Part shown: piece after piece, positions 24,308 through 35,398 of the stretch
Position numbering within the stretch: position 1 is the stretch's first letter
How the letters are laid out: each line of letters starts with the position of its first letter
DNA from: Monilinia fructicola
Lineage: Eukaryota; Ascomycota; Leotiomycetes; Helotiales; Sclerotiniaceae
Reading direction: 5' to 3'
Length of the DNA stretch: 64,000 bases
NCBI GenBank assembly: GCA_008692225.1
Contig: VICG01000005.1
Coordinates: forward strand, 2,592,654 to 2,656,653
Program-made: the position numbers and the translations under genes
The notes under the pieces: generated by a model
Told to the model about the DNA's origin: nothing
The model's database searches: none
What the model saw: only the letters and a program-made list of their open reading frames with translations

Positions 24308-24961
24308 GGCTCCCAGGCCTGGATAATTGCCTTCAGCAATGGCAGAAGCTAGTTGAATGGTATAGGAATGACAATAAATTTGCCCGTGTACATAACGGTG
24401 ATTCTTCTACGGCGTTTAGGATCTGGTGATGAGCTCATCGGAACAGTTTTAATCCCCTTCCTCTTATTTTGATATGTTGTTGTTTTGTTAACGGTTGCAT
24501 TTCCTGAGGTGGTCTGAAAATTTACCTGAATTGTGTATCTGAATAGGTAGCGTCATCAATCATAAACATCTCATGATCTAATCTGCACCTGTGGTTCTCG
24601 AGGAGTCGCAAGTCCGGATAGTCATCTCTGAAACTCTCAATCGGTTGTTCTTTGACAAAATACCGCTCAAGAATTGTTTCTTCTAGTATAGAAACAGGAT
24701 GCTATGGATTATATGGCAGGTTCTGGATGGAATGTCATATCAATAAAGAAGGCTTTACTTGAAACTTTCCGGGTCTGGTTTGAAGATGAAACTGGAATTT
24801 TCTTGCAATATAATTCCAATGGTATATCCTATTCCAAAGGGTGCTCTTATCCAAACATCACTACAATTGAAGTTGTTTAAGACATAGCCAACAACAAAAG
24901 ATTCATAGCTCTGGCTAACAAACTTCTTGATATATAGCCTCTGAATATCTCTCGTTAGTTT
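24308..24961. other. Convergent intergenic spacer
   Basis: About 0.65 kb between converging gene ends, with presumed 3' UTRs only. Confidence 0.45.
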
Positions 24962-26026
24962 TTACGCGCTGCTAGCAAGTATTGCTGGTTGCTCCAAGAT
25001 ATAGGCAGGGCCAGCAATAACAGATTCTTCACTTGGTGCGCCTATCTCATCAGCAATCACCACTAGAACGATCCCCTTAAGCTCAAGATTAGAAGGGAAA
25101 ATTGTGCTATTCGTAGCAACATCAAGCGGCATAGAAATAACCTCTAGACCGTGAAAGAAAACAGCAAAGTAATCTTTCCCTTGTTCGAAATCCGGAACCT
25201 CATTACCAGTACTACCTTTCTCGTAAACAAATGTTATATTCCCTCCGCCAGTAACAGATCCAGTCGCTTCCAACTGCGGCAAGTGCTGATTAGGAGATGG
25301 ATACTCCGGATTTCCATCCGGACAAGACCCATCGACAATAAACCGATTCGTCGAATCCAAAATCTGGTTCGCATACGGAAAACTGGTGTCGACCGGCCCA
25401 GCAAAAGGATCAACTCCCCAAACCGAAATCAAAGCCCACATCGTATGCCGCGTCTCCGTCTCTCCAATCCCCATCAACGCCCCCTTCGTAACATTCAACC
25501 TCGCCTGTTGCACCAACCCCGATGCAAAGACCATACTAGAAACCTCAATCAAGACCTGCATTTCCAAAAACTCGGCCGCGGTTCTCCAGCCAAACTCGTA
25601 TCTGCAACCCCCTGGTTTAACCGATGTATCAGAGATTGAATCTTGAAATATCCGAAGATGACCAGCTTCGTTGTCGCGGATTTCTTGGATCCGTTCGTAA
25701 GTCGTGTTGGGGAATCCGACCGTTGTGAAGGATGTTGCGTTGAGCCTTTCGACGGCTTGTTGGTAGAAGGTGAAGACGGCCCATTCTGCTCCAAGAAGGT
25801 TTTGAAAGAGAAGATCATCGGGTCCTGATGGACCGATCTTTGTTGCGGGGATGGGTGAGGTGTAGTTTGCTGGGAATGGGGCGGCTTTGCCTCTGTATGA
25901 AGAATAGTAATTTGATTCGCTGGGGATGGGTCTAATGGACGGATTTGAGATTTTGAAAGTAGCTGGAAGGGCAGCAGATAGACTCGCGAATATTATAATC
26001 ATTATAAAAGCAAATTTTGACGCCAT
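24962..26026 (-). CDS. Secreted ferritin-like protein (Rds1 type)
   Basis: Single-exon gene for 354 residues, stop TAA, start at the first ATG. Residues 1-19 (MASKFAFIMIIIFASLSAA) form a clear signal peptide with cleavage near Ala-Leu-Pro-Ala. The Ferritin_2/Rds1 domain covers about 70-215: DDLLFQNLLGAEWAVFTFYQ, then EIRDNEAGHLRIFQ and EFLEMQVLIEVSSMVFASG, with Glu and His residues on helices as in ferritin-like folds. LMGIGETETRHTMW supplies a further E-x-x-x-H pair. The C-terminal half is a beta-rich domain. Rds1-type proteins are described as stress- or development-regulated in fungi; enzymatic activity is not established. Several N-x-S/T glycosylation sites fit secretion. Confidence 0.85.
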   Translation of the reverse strand: MASKFAFIMIIIFASLSAALPATFKISNPSIRPIPSESNYYSSYRGKAAPFPANYTSPIPATKIGPSGPDDLLFQNLLGAEWAVFTFYQQAVERLNATSFTTVGFPNTTYERIQEIRDNEAGHLRIFQDSISDTSVKPGGCRYEFGWRTAAEFLEMQVLIEVSSMVFASGLVQQARLNVTKGALMGIGETETRHTMWALISVWGVDPFAGPVDTSFPYANQILDSTNRFIVDGSCPDGNPEYPSPNQHLPQLEATGSVTGGGNITFVYEKGSTGNEVPDFEQGKDYFAVFFHGLEVISMPLDVATNSTIFPSNLELKGIVLVVIADEIGAPSEESVIAGPAYILEQPAILASSA

Positions 26027-27064
26027 TTTTGAAGAGACTTGCTTGAACGGCTTTGATTCAGCTGTTTCGATGAGAAGCTAATTTATGAAAAGCTCTTAAA
26101 TATTGATGTCGATATTAGATCAAGAGATCCTTCTTATATACTAAAAATGTTTAACACAGTAAATAAAGCCCCCGACTCCTCGTCAACTTCCATCTAAAAG
26201 TATCCCCTTGTAGCATCAATCTACTGACAAAATACTTCTAACCCGACGATTAACTCATTAATATCACCACTACTCAATCATAAGCTACAATCGAGTGCCT
26301 CGACACAGAGAACCATTGCCTCGCATAGTACCTCATACGCAACAGCTATCAGCTACTACGAAACGCTTACCGCGTTGAGCAAGCTAGCCTTTTAACTTGA
26401 CATGCTGAGCCCCAATATCCCATGCACATTTTAATCGTAACGGGCGTCTACTAATCTCCATTACACCATCTACGCTGTGATTTCCTCTTGCAGTAATCAA
26501 GACGTCAGTAACAGCTCGTAGTGTCGAGATAGTGCGATGCGACAGTGTGATCCAATCGGATGAGAGATCTCCATAATGGCTGTAAATCTCGTACTGAGTT
26601 TTTTTTGGATAAACCCTGTTGAGTTGAATCTTTCAAACTATACCAGTGTTTGTATACTGGAAATGGTAATTTGAAAGGCTTGAACAGTTATTGTTTTTGT
26701 ATCTTATGACAATTCAAATGGATTGGATGATTTGAGGGCACTAGTCAATGGTGGCGAGATGTGAGCGTAATCATACAATGTAAGGTAGTATACCGTATCT
26801 CATTTATTTCGTATCATATCAATCAACCAACCAAGAAAAGATCCGCTAGTAAACATATCACAGCAAAGCCAAAAAAAATTTAGTACATCTCTGGTCCGTC
26901 ATATCAAAATAATACCTTTCCCACACCCCATTTTTGGTTGAAACCGCCGCCTACCCCTGCCGCTGGACCAGACCTAGCTCATTATTCATTAGACCCTCCC
27001 CATCATCGGACGCCTTCAAGTACAGTCTTATGGATCCGCTTTCGTAAAATTGAGATTCAATTTA
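26027..27064. other. Intergenic spacer upstream of the ferritin-like gene
   Basis: About 1 kb that should hold the promoter of the minus-strand ferritin-like gene and the 3' UTR of the KDEL-protein gene. No other feature seen. Confidence 0.45.
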
Positions 27065-30000
27065 TCACAATTCATCCTTTTTCCTAACAACAGCTTCAGT
27101 AGCCTCCCCAACGACACTTCCCACACTACTAGCTAGCTGCTCGACACCTTCACTTGCTTTGCTGAGAGCTTCGTTCCCACCCTCACCAACGTTTGATGCA
27201 AATTCGGTCAATTTAGCACGAGCTGACTCAACTGCGGCATTTAATCTCGATTGCGCGCTCTCCACGGCTCCTTGTTCGTGACCGTAGATGGCTTCGGAAA
27301 CTTTAGCTTGAGCAGCTGAGTAAGACTCTGCAGCAGCTGATGTAGCAGATTGATAATTCTCTGCTATTACTCTAGTTGCAGATTCATAAGTTCCAGTAGG
27401 GGTCCCATAGATAGCCTCTGAAATTGCTTTTTGAGCGGAAGCAGCGGCACTAGAAATTGAAGATTGAACTTGATCCGCATAGCCTGGCTGAGTCCCGTAG
27501 ATACCCTCACTCGCAGCGCTAGAAGCGGAAGCGTAAACTGAAGAAGCTGCCTCGGTAGCCTTTTCATAAGCACCCTTCTCGGCACCATAAAATTGTACGC
27601 TAGCAGCTTCAACAGCTTCGTCGAGATGAAGGGAAAATGAATCGAGAATTTCCTCAACTGCAGGGGGCGGTGTGAAGATCGAGTTGGCGATGGAGGTAGC
27701 TGATGCGTAGACCTCACTTGCATAGGATGAAGCTGAAGAAACCGCATCACTTGCTCCAGTATAATAAGCTGAGCTTAATCTACTATAGACGCTCTCAGTG
27801 AATTCTGGTTCTTTTCCTGAAACCAACTCACTAATGAGTGATTGAACTGCAGAGTATTGAGAGACTGCCCCATCGGTAGCCTGTGAAGCGTATTCCTGTA
27901 CATTCGAAAGAAAATTACCAGTAACAAAGTATGGCGTAGGTGATCCATAGACTTGATGACTAGCTTTTGTGATAAGGGCTTCCCAATTCTCGCTTGCGAC
28001 CGAGGCTATAGATTCTGGAAGGGGTGTTTCGCTTCCATAAACGGCAGATGACGCACTAGAAGTAAATCCGTTGATCTTCTCAGCTATTTCGGAGGAAAGA
28101 CTGGCGTAAGAAGCAAACGCTTTGGATGAAGCCTCGTTAAAACGTGAGGATGCCAGATCAGTGAATTTCGCGGTCACAGTAGGATCATCTGGAACTAAAG
28201 CTACTTGTTCAATAACTTTATCAAATCCTGCTTGGGCCTTTGCAACAGCACTAGAGTACTGTTCGGAGGCTTGCAACAAAGCAGATTCATATCCTGGAGT
28301 AGAAGTACCTATAACGCTAGAACTAGCTCTGTCGTAGACACTCTGATAGAACGGTGTTTGAGTCGGCATAACAGCGGAAGATGCCGCCTCAAGAAACTCA
28401 GAGTATCGAACATGAGCTAGACCAATTCCAGCGTAATATTGATTTTGGGCTTGGGAAAGCAATTGTTGGGCGGCTGGAGTAGGTGCAGGGCCAATGTGAC
28501 TCTTCGCAGCATCATATTGCGAAGATGCAGCTTTGAGACCTTCGGAGAGTCTTGATGCAGCTACTGATCGTATAGATTCCAAAGCACCTGTGGGAATCCC
28601 ATGTAAGGCGGTTGATGCGGCAGAAAGTGCAATTTGAAGTCTAGAGCTGGCCGCATTAACTGCTTCGGAGTAGGCCGATTCGACAGATATAAACATCTCC
28701 TGGTGTACCGGTTTCGGAGTACCTGAAACTTGAGCCGAGACAACAGATTGTGCTTGTGAATAATGTTCCGATGCTCTTGAAAGTGCGTCGCTGTATATTG
28801 CTCTAGCCGAGCTTGCAGCAGAATCAAAGATTGGCGCAGGTGTGCCATAGATAACAGAGCTTGCACTGATCCAATGTCAGTAGGTTTCCAAGCAAATGAG
28901 TGGGATTCATGAACTTACGCAGCAACAGCATCCGCATAACGACTTGTGGCGGCATTTGCGATTCTCTCTCCTTTCCCTTGTTTCGTTCCATACAGGACTG
29001 AGCTTGCAGCAGCTAAAGCACTGGAGTATTGCTCAGCGGCAAGCTTGGTCACACTCGCCACAGATCCTTGTGTACTTGTAGGCTTTAATAACGCTTCACT
29101 GACTGCTCTCGTCATGTCACTGAATTCATTACCGGCCACACTTGCCATACTCTGTATTTTCTCACTGTACGTTCCTTCATCAGAATCATCAATGATGTCA
29201 TCAAAGATGATTTGTCTTGCTTCAACATGAGCAGCCATAGCCCCGCCCCAAACTTTCTTTGATGCGGTACTTGAAGCGGCTGAAGCAGATGAGCTCAAGG
29301 AACTAGTAGCATCGGTTGCACTCTTCGACAATGAAGTTGCAATAGACGATGATGCAGATTCAAGAGATTTGGAGATAGTTGAAGCTTCATCGGATATTGT
29401 ACTGCTGAGGGATGAGATTGATGAGCTTGCGACATCCGAAAGACTAGACGCAGAACTAGAAATGACGGAACCTGCAGATTGAAGACTGCTAGAGGCTTGG
29501 CTAACAACTCCCGGCTGCTCGCCAATAATAGACGAAGATACTTTAGCGGAAAGAGCCCCAGCTTTTTCGCCAACGACTGAGCCAACACTTTCAATACTTC
29601 CTTGAGAGGTACCAATGATAGAGCTTGAAGCTTGATCAACAATGCTACTGGCTGACTCTTGAGCCACAGACACAATGCTTTCTGCGCTTCCTTGAGGGGT
29701 GCCGATAAAATTTGATGAGATGGATGCAGCAGCTTCACTAGCTGCTGATGAGGCAGACTCTAGAGTTCCTTTTGTGGTACCGACAATAGCTTCAGAAGCC
29801 TCATTGATTTTCTCAATGACCTTTTCGCCAGCGACTGCAGCAGCAGGGGGTATATATTTAGTGCTGAAGTCATCACTGGAATCGCCGGTGGATATCTTCC
29901 ACTTTCCAGCTTCCTTGATACGTGAAAGTTCGATTGCTGCGCTTTCGGCAACACCCATTGCTCTACTTTCCACGTCCTCAGAGGCGGCTCGAGCTTTCGC

Positions 30001-31701
30001 AAGGCCTGGATGTTCGGTAACAACCTTTTCAACATCAAGTCGCCACTCTTCAAATTTACTCTTCAGAGCATGATATTTAGTCCAATCTTTATGAGTGATC
30101 CCATCGGTCCAGGCCCATCGCATTCCAATTTCTTGCAAACCCAAATCTCTTATGTGGTCAATGATATCAAATGTATCTTTGACAGATTTACCAACAAGGG
30201 AATTTGTCTCCACGTCGAAACTTTGTCGCCAAGTTCGGACGGCTTGAGCCTTTTCCTTGATTGCAACTCCTGCTTTTCGTACGGCAGTATTAAGGGAACT
30301 CTCAGATTCATCAGGATTTTTCTCGGACTTGACTATTGAAATTATGCTGGATTGGAGAGTTTTCCAGGTTTGATTTGACAGCTTCCTCCAATTCGACGAT
30401 AAGTGCAGATCCCACTTTGTTGGCTTGATTCTGAATCAACCTCTCAGTGATCTCGGTCACTCTCTCCTCAATCTCATCGGAACCTTCATCTGCAGCTTTG
30501 GAGAACTTTTCTTGCCAGGTTCTAAGATCTTTTGCGACAACCTTTCGAGCATTTTCTCTAATCTCGTCTTCACTCAAAGGAGTATTTTCTGGCGTTTTGG
30601 CAGAAAGAGAAGGCGAAGGAGAAACTGAGGTGGATGGTGAACTCGTAGCATGCGCAGATGATATAGAAGAAGATATCGATGAGAAAGTGGAAGAGGCAGA
30701 AGCAGCAGAAGAGGAGCTAAAATTCTGTAAGTTTTAAGTCTATATAGATACATTTAACAAACTCACGAATCCACACTGTCTACCACAGCTTGCAATTTTT
30801 TGCCATCTCTATATCTACCTAATCTCTCTCCAATCCGTACCAACTGTGGCTCCACGTTTTCGCCGTATAAAATCCTCAGTTTAGGCCAGACCTTTCTATC
30901 CAGAAACACCCCCGTGGAAGTTACAACCCATCTCGTGTATGGAATTCCAGTGCCCACCACAAAATCATTCGCGTATCCATAACCTCGAATGGCATATGGT
31001 TGTACGGTATTGAAAGTTGGAATGATTTGTTCATTGTATGTTTGCAAGGCATTCGTCTTAGCCAGGTCCAGATATGGACTACTACTTGCAACAAATTTGT
31101 TCCAGTGAGGAGCTAATGTTTGTTCGTATTTCGCCTTGACTAGAGCTTGATATTTCGATACCTCTGGTTGTAGAGTTTTCTCCCATTGTGCTTGACCATA
31201 TGCTTGTGCCTGTGCCACTCTTGGAGCACCATATTTCAAGCCCAGAGCAGTCGCAGGTGCAATTACACTCTGGTCGAGGGATTTATAGTAAGGCTTCGCA
31301 GCATTGACATATGGTGCGGCATATGAATCGTAATATGGTTCGACATGAGGTACAACTACTGAACGTAGTTGAAAGTATGGTTTGCAGATCTTAGGGGAGG
31401 AATCTGTGATGAGATCGAAGGTCGAAGGACATCGCAGTAATATTGTAATTATCGAGTACCAAGTCAAGATTCTGAAGCTGGATTAGTCGTTGGAAGATTA
31501 AATTGATAAAACATGGGATGATTAGTACTAGGTATGATCATACCGTGTAATCGTAGCAAAACTGAATACTCCTCCCGAGGAGTTTTTCTTCGTCTTTTTT
31601 TCATTCTTTCCTGCTGGCACAGTTGGAATCACAATGTGACCATTGCCATTTATCCCATTTGCTTTTGACTCCACCACCTTTCCATTACTACCTGCCGCCA
31701 T
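27065..31701 (-). CDS. Long Ala/Ser-rich repeat protein with C-terminal KDEL, one frame break
   Basis: Four exons on the minus strand, 31701-31544, 31471-30767, 30716-28919 and 28865-27065, give 1,486 residues once one extra base is discounted. Order: a 53-residue Lys/Gly/Asn-rich head; a short hydrophobic anchor (ILTWYSIITILL); a Tyr/Pro/Ala-rich helical region (PHVEPYYDSYAAPYVNAAKP); a charged helical segment; a conserved block near WAWTDGITHKDWTKYHALK; then about 14 degenerate repeats of pattern (Y/I)G-T-x-x-G-x-x-E-S embedded in Ala/Ser helix. The protein ends VVRKKDEL, an ER-retrieval tetrapeptide. Relatives are, as I recall, often mislabelled 'transcription factor hoxa13'; nothing here supports a homeodomain. 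The break is in an A4 run (plus-strand 30360-30363): dropping one base joins AVKSNLE to LQSSIISIVKSEKN. Likely ER-lumenal; function unknown. Confidence 0.82.
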
Positions 31702-32745
31702 CTTCTACAGCATGTGTATTTTTGATCGACAATATCTTTCGTTGCAGCCAAATAAAAGGTGATGGATTTATAGGCAATTGGGGAAACGAACGAACAATTT
31801 ATGAAAGATTTAATTGGGGTGAGGAGATGTGTGCAACAAGAATTCAGTGTTACTACTAGGGACTTGTTATTTATACAAGCAGGCAGTAAAGTAAAGTGGG
31901 AGAGCTTGCTTGCTTGCCGAGAATGAGCGCAGTTGGTGTTGGTGCAGGTGGTGGTGGTGGTGGTTGATTGAGTGATACCGTGGACAGCTCTTTTTGATCT
32001 GACTGGTACAAATTCCTGACGGCGGGATAATGATTTCCAAGATCTGATGTATGCCAAGAAAATGTGATTGATGACGACGGACAAGGTGGTGAAAGAGAAA
32101 AAAGGAAAAAGGAAAAGGCAAAAAGAGGAAAAGAGGGAAAGGAGAAAGAAAGCCAAAAGAGGGAAAAAGAAGGAAGATTGATGAAAGGTTTCTGGATTTC
32201 TGACGATGAGAGTATAGATGATGAAATTATTTCAGTTTTCAAGAATTATGTATGATCAGTTGGATCAAGTTTGGGTTGAAAATATTTAAATTTCCTATTT
32301 TGTAAATACTAGATATCTCCAGGGCTCTTGGTAGCTTAGCTTTGGAATATTTTAGTATATACAGAGTAGAAATATAACGCTGAAAAAATAAGTCACGTGA
32401 TTATACCCATTTATACGCATAGATTTTTTTTTGGATTTTACGATTTTACACAGTGTAGAGTAAGATTATAGAGTAATTACTAGGTACACATCTGGTTGAC
32501 CTTAATTATTAGATACAGTATCATGATTGCTTAGGTAATCGGAATCCTCTGATATCTTATCTTATATTCCTATACTTATCCATGGATTATTATTATACTC
32601 TGTATTCAATCAAGTATATTCCGGACGGCTTATAAGCTTCCAAGGTTGTCCCATCCGTCCATCGAGCATTTATAATGAAAGAAAATGAATAACAAGTACC
32701 TCCAGGGCTAGGTAGGTTTTTAATGATTCAAATAACCTCAATACC
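31702..32745. other. Upstream region of the KDEL-protein gene
   Basis: Gene-free. On the minus strand it is CT-rich (complement of the GA/AAAGG-rich stretch at 32080-32180), consistent with a promoter and 5' leader. Open frames over this pyrimidine tract are compositional. Confidence 0.5.
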
Positions 32746-32748
32746 TAA

Positions 32749-33272
32749 GGGTGCGTTCGGATCGATTTTTTTATGATATTTGACCCAATATATTAGCCAT
32801 ATTGGGTCTAATATGCAGTGATCCGAAACGCTATATTGAGCTAAATATAATATTAGGCCTAATATCGTGCGATCCGAACGCAATATTGAGTTAAATATAA
32901 TATTAGGTCTAATATCGTGCGATCCGAACGCTATATTTTAGCCACATTTGGCCAAATAAAAAATACCGGAAAAAACACCCCTGTTTTCTCCACTTTTAGA
33001 GTATTTTTAAGCTAGCAGGGGTCCAAATGTCACATTTGTCAACAGCAAGTTTTATGTGCTGTGGACAAATATATTTGCAACCCCTGTTATATTCTCTTAA
33101 CCCCCTGTTATATTTTCTTAACCCCCTGTCATATTTTCTTCAATTTTTAACCCAAATAATATTAGCCCAATATATATTTGGCCACATTTGATCATATTAG
33201 CCATATTGGGCTCAATATATAATATATTTGATATTCGCCCCGATATTTTCGAAAATCGATCCGAACGCACCC
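32749..33272. mobile_element. PIF/Harbinger-like MITE, copy 1
   Basis: A 524-bp element with perfect 21-bp inverted termini beginning GGGTGCGTTCGGATCGATTT and a TAA direct repeat on each side (32746-32748, 33273-33275). A TWA target duplication and GGG-initial termini are typical of PIF/Harbinger (Tourist) elements. Internally it carries tandem repeats of about 47 bp containing GATCCGAACGCTATATTGAG and has no coding capacity. Confidence 0.88.
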
Positions 33273-33299
33273 TAAATACCTAAACGCCTAGATACCTAA

Positions 33300-33834
33300 G
33301 GGTGTGCGTTCGGATCGAATTTTTTATGATATTTGACCCAATATATTAGCCATATTGGGTCTAATATGCAGTGATCCGAACGCTATATTGAGTTAAATAA
33401 AATATTAGGCCTAATATCGTGTGATCCGAACGCTATATTGAGTTAAATAAAATATTAGGCCTAATATCGTGCGATCCGAACGCTATATTGAGTTAAATAA
33501 AATATTAGGCCTAATATCGTGCGATCCGAACGCTATATTTTAGCCACATTTGGCCAAATAAAAAAATACCGGAAAAACACCCCTGTTTTCTCCACTTTTA
33601 GAGTATTTTTTAAGCTAGCAGGGGTCTAAATATCACATTTGTCAACAGCAAGTTTTATGTGCTGTGGACAAATATATTTGCAACCCCTGTCATATTTTCT
33701 TCAATTTTTTGATTCAAATAATATTAGCCCAATATATATTTAGCCACATTTGGTCATATTAGCCATATTGGGCTCAATATGTAATATATTTGATATTCGC
33801 CCCAATATTTTCGAAAATCGATCCGAACGCACCC
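33300..33834. mobile_element. PIF/Harbinger-like MITE, copy 2
   Basis: A 535-bp direct-orientation relative of copy 1, only 27 bp downstream, also flanked by TAA (33297-33299, 33835-33837). Its left terminus has two extra bases (GGGTGTGCG for GGGTGCG), and it has one more internal 47-bp unit but lacks part of the CCCCTGT-rich repeat found in copy 1. Both insertions lie in a CCTAAATA/ATACCTAA simple repeat that supplies many TAA targets. Confidence 0.87.
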
Positions 33835-33837
33835 TAA

Positions 33838-35398
33838 ATACCTAAATACCTAAATACCTAAATACCTACCTAGATACCTAATTTCCTAGTGCACTTCGGC
33901 CAACATTGATTGATTCATCCATGGGGTGCTTTCTCCAGCCATCTTTGATCTGATTCCTATCGTTTCATCTTCATCTCATAACTCATACAACCTTGGAATA
34001 CAATACATTCACAGTATGAGATGTGATGACGTGAGATGGATTTGGTTTCTTGATGTAACAAATGTTATAGATGTCACGTATAAGAAGAGAGACCCTCAAA
34101 CACAATATCAAGTTACTCCAGGGCTGTAACCTATTAATCTTTATTAGTAGTTCTACGGTTATCTATCCATGGATCTCTCTTGAAGGTCGATATCAACATG
34201 AGGTTTCAAGGTTCCAAGGTTAACCTGACTGCTCCATCTTGATAATAAAATCTCTTGATAAGATGAGAAATCAAACCCCGCACCCGCAATAAGATCTCCA
34301 AAGGGTTCCAAGGTTCTTTTAGTAGTATCTGAGACATTAACACGCGACTATCTACTGTATCCATGGATCCCTTCACACTTATACATTAGCTGGAGGGCGG
34401 AAAGACAATTGGGAGATATATCGTATGCTCTATGTATTTATAAGCGACGATTAGACTAATAAGAGATATAAGTAAGAGCAATAGAATGAGATGAAATCCG
34501 GAAGCTAAAGAGTATAAATGATATATAATATATAATACATATCAAAAACACAAATGATAAATGATAAATGATAAATTCTACAATTCTTTACTTCCTGTAA
34601 AGTCGGCCTTTATGGCAGTGGTTCCTAGAGGGCCAGCGGGGCATTATCTAATACCTAGGTAATTATATTATTCTAATATTTCGAGATGTTTATTGCATAG
34701 TATCTATAAATGAACCATAATTCAGCCTTTGACTTAAATCCTTTTATATCTGAACAATAATTAAGTTCAACTATTATTTTATATTATCACAAAGATATAT
34801 ATTCTTCAGCAGGGGATTACCAAAAATAATAGATTATTGAAGATTATGTGAAATTGATGTGGTGGTCAGCGTTTTAAGCTTTTTGACATGTCCGAGGAAA
34901 GTTCCATCAACCATCACGTGACTATGATCCCTATTTAACGATGATGACCCACCGAGGCCATTTTAACAGCCTTACATCAAGAATATCTATCTTTTTTCTA
35001 CCACCTGCATTATATTATTTCTCATTTCACAATATAACCTTTTGTAATACCACCAAGCGCATACTTTATTTTCTTCATCATCATTCAAAATCTCCGTTTT
35101 CTACTCCTTCACTTCTTCCACCATAGTTGTGTCCATTAACTCCGATAATCATCAATCAATCTACAATCAATCCACTACCACCGACAGCTTCACTGCGGCG
35201 GCACGACAGCAGCAAGACGCCACATTCAAGACATTTAAGGGGACGGAACATCCGACTTGCCCCCTAGTAATTCGATCTTCTGAGATATAAGGCATAATCA
35301 TTCGGACTTTGTATTATATTATATTATCTTACATTTCACCCTGGCGATAGATTCATCGTCCCCCTCATCATCCCGACCTTGCTCCCATTCCTTCCATA
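33838..35398. other. Promoter region of the Doa10 gene
   Basis: Starts with a run of CTAAATAC repeats (33838-33880), followed by about 1.5 kb without a recognisable gene. The last 450 bp, with pyrimidine-rich tracts and no long frames, is presumably the Doa10 promoter and leader. The frames at 33926 and 34941 are unsupported. Confidence 0.5.

Noticed and set aside
31650..32242. Ser/Phe/Leu-rich frames upstream of the KDEL gene
   Set aside because: Translations of the CT-rich leader; the true start at 31701 and its splice join are in frame with the conserved protein.
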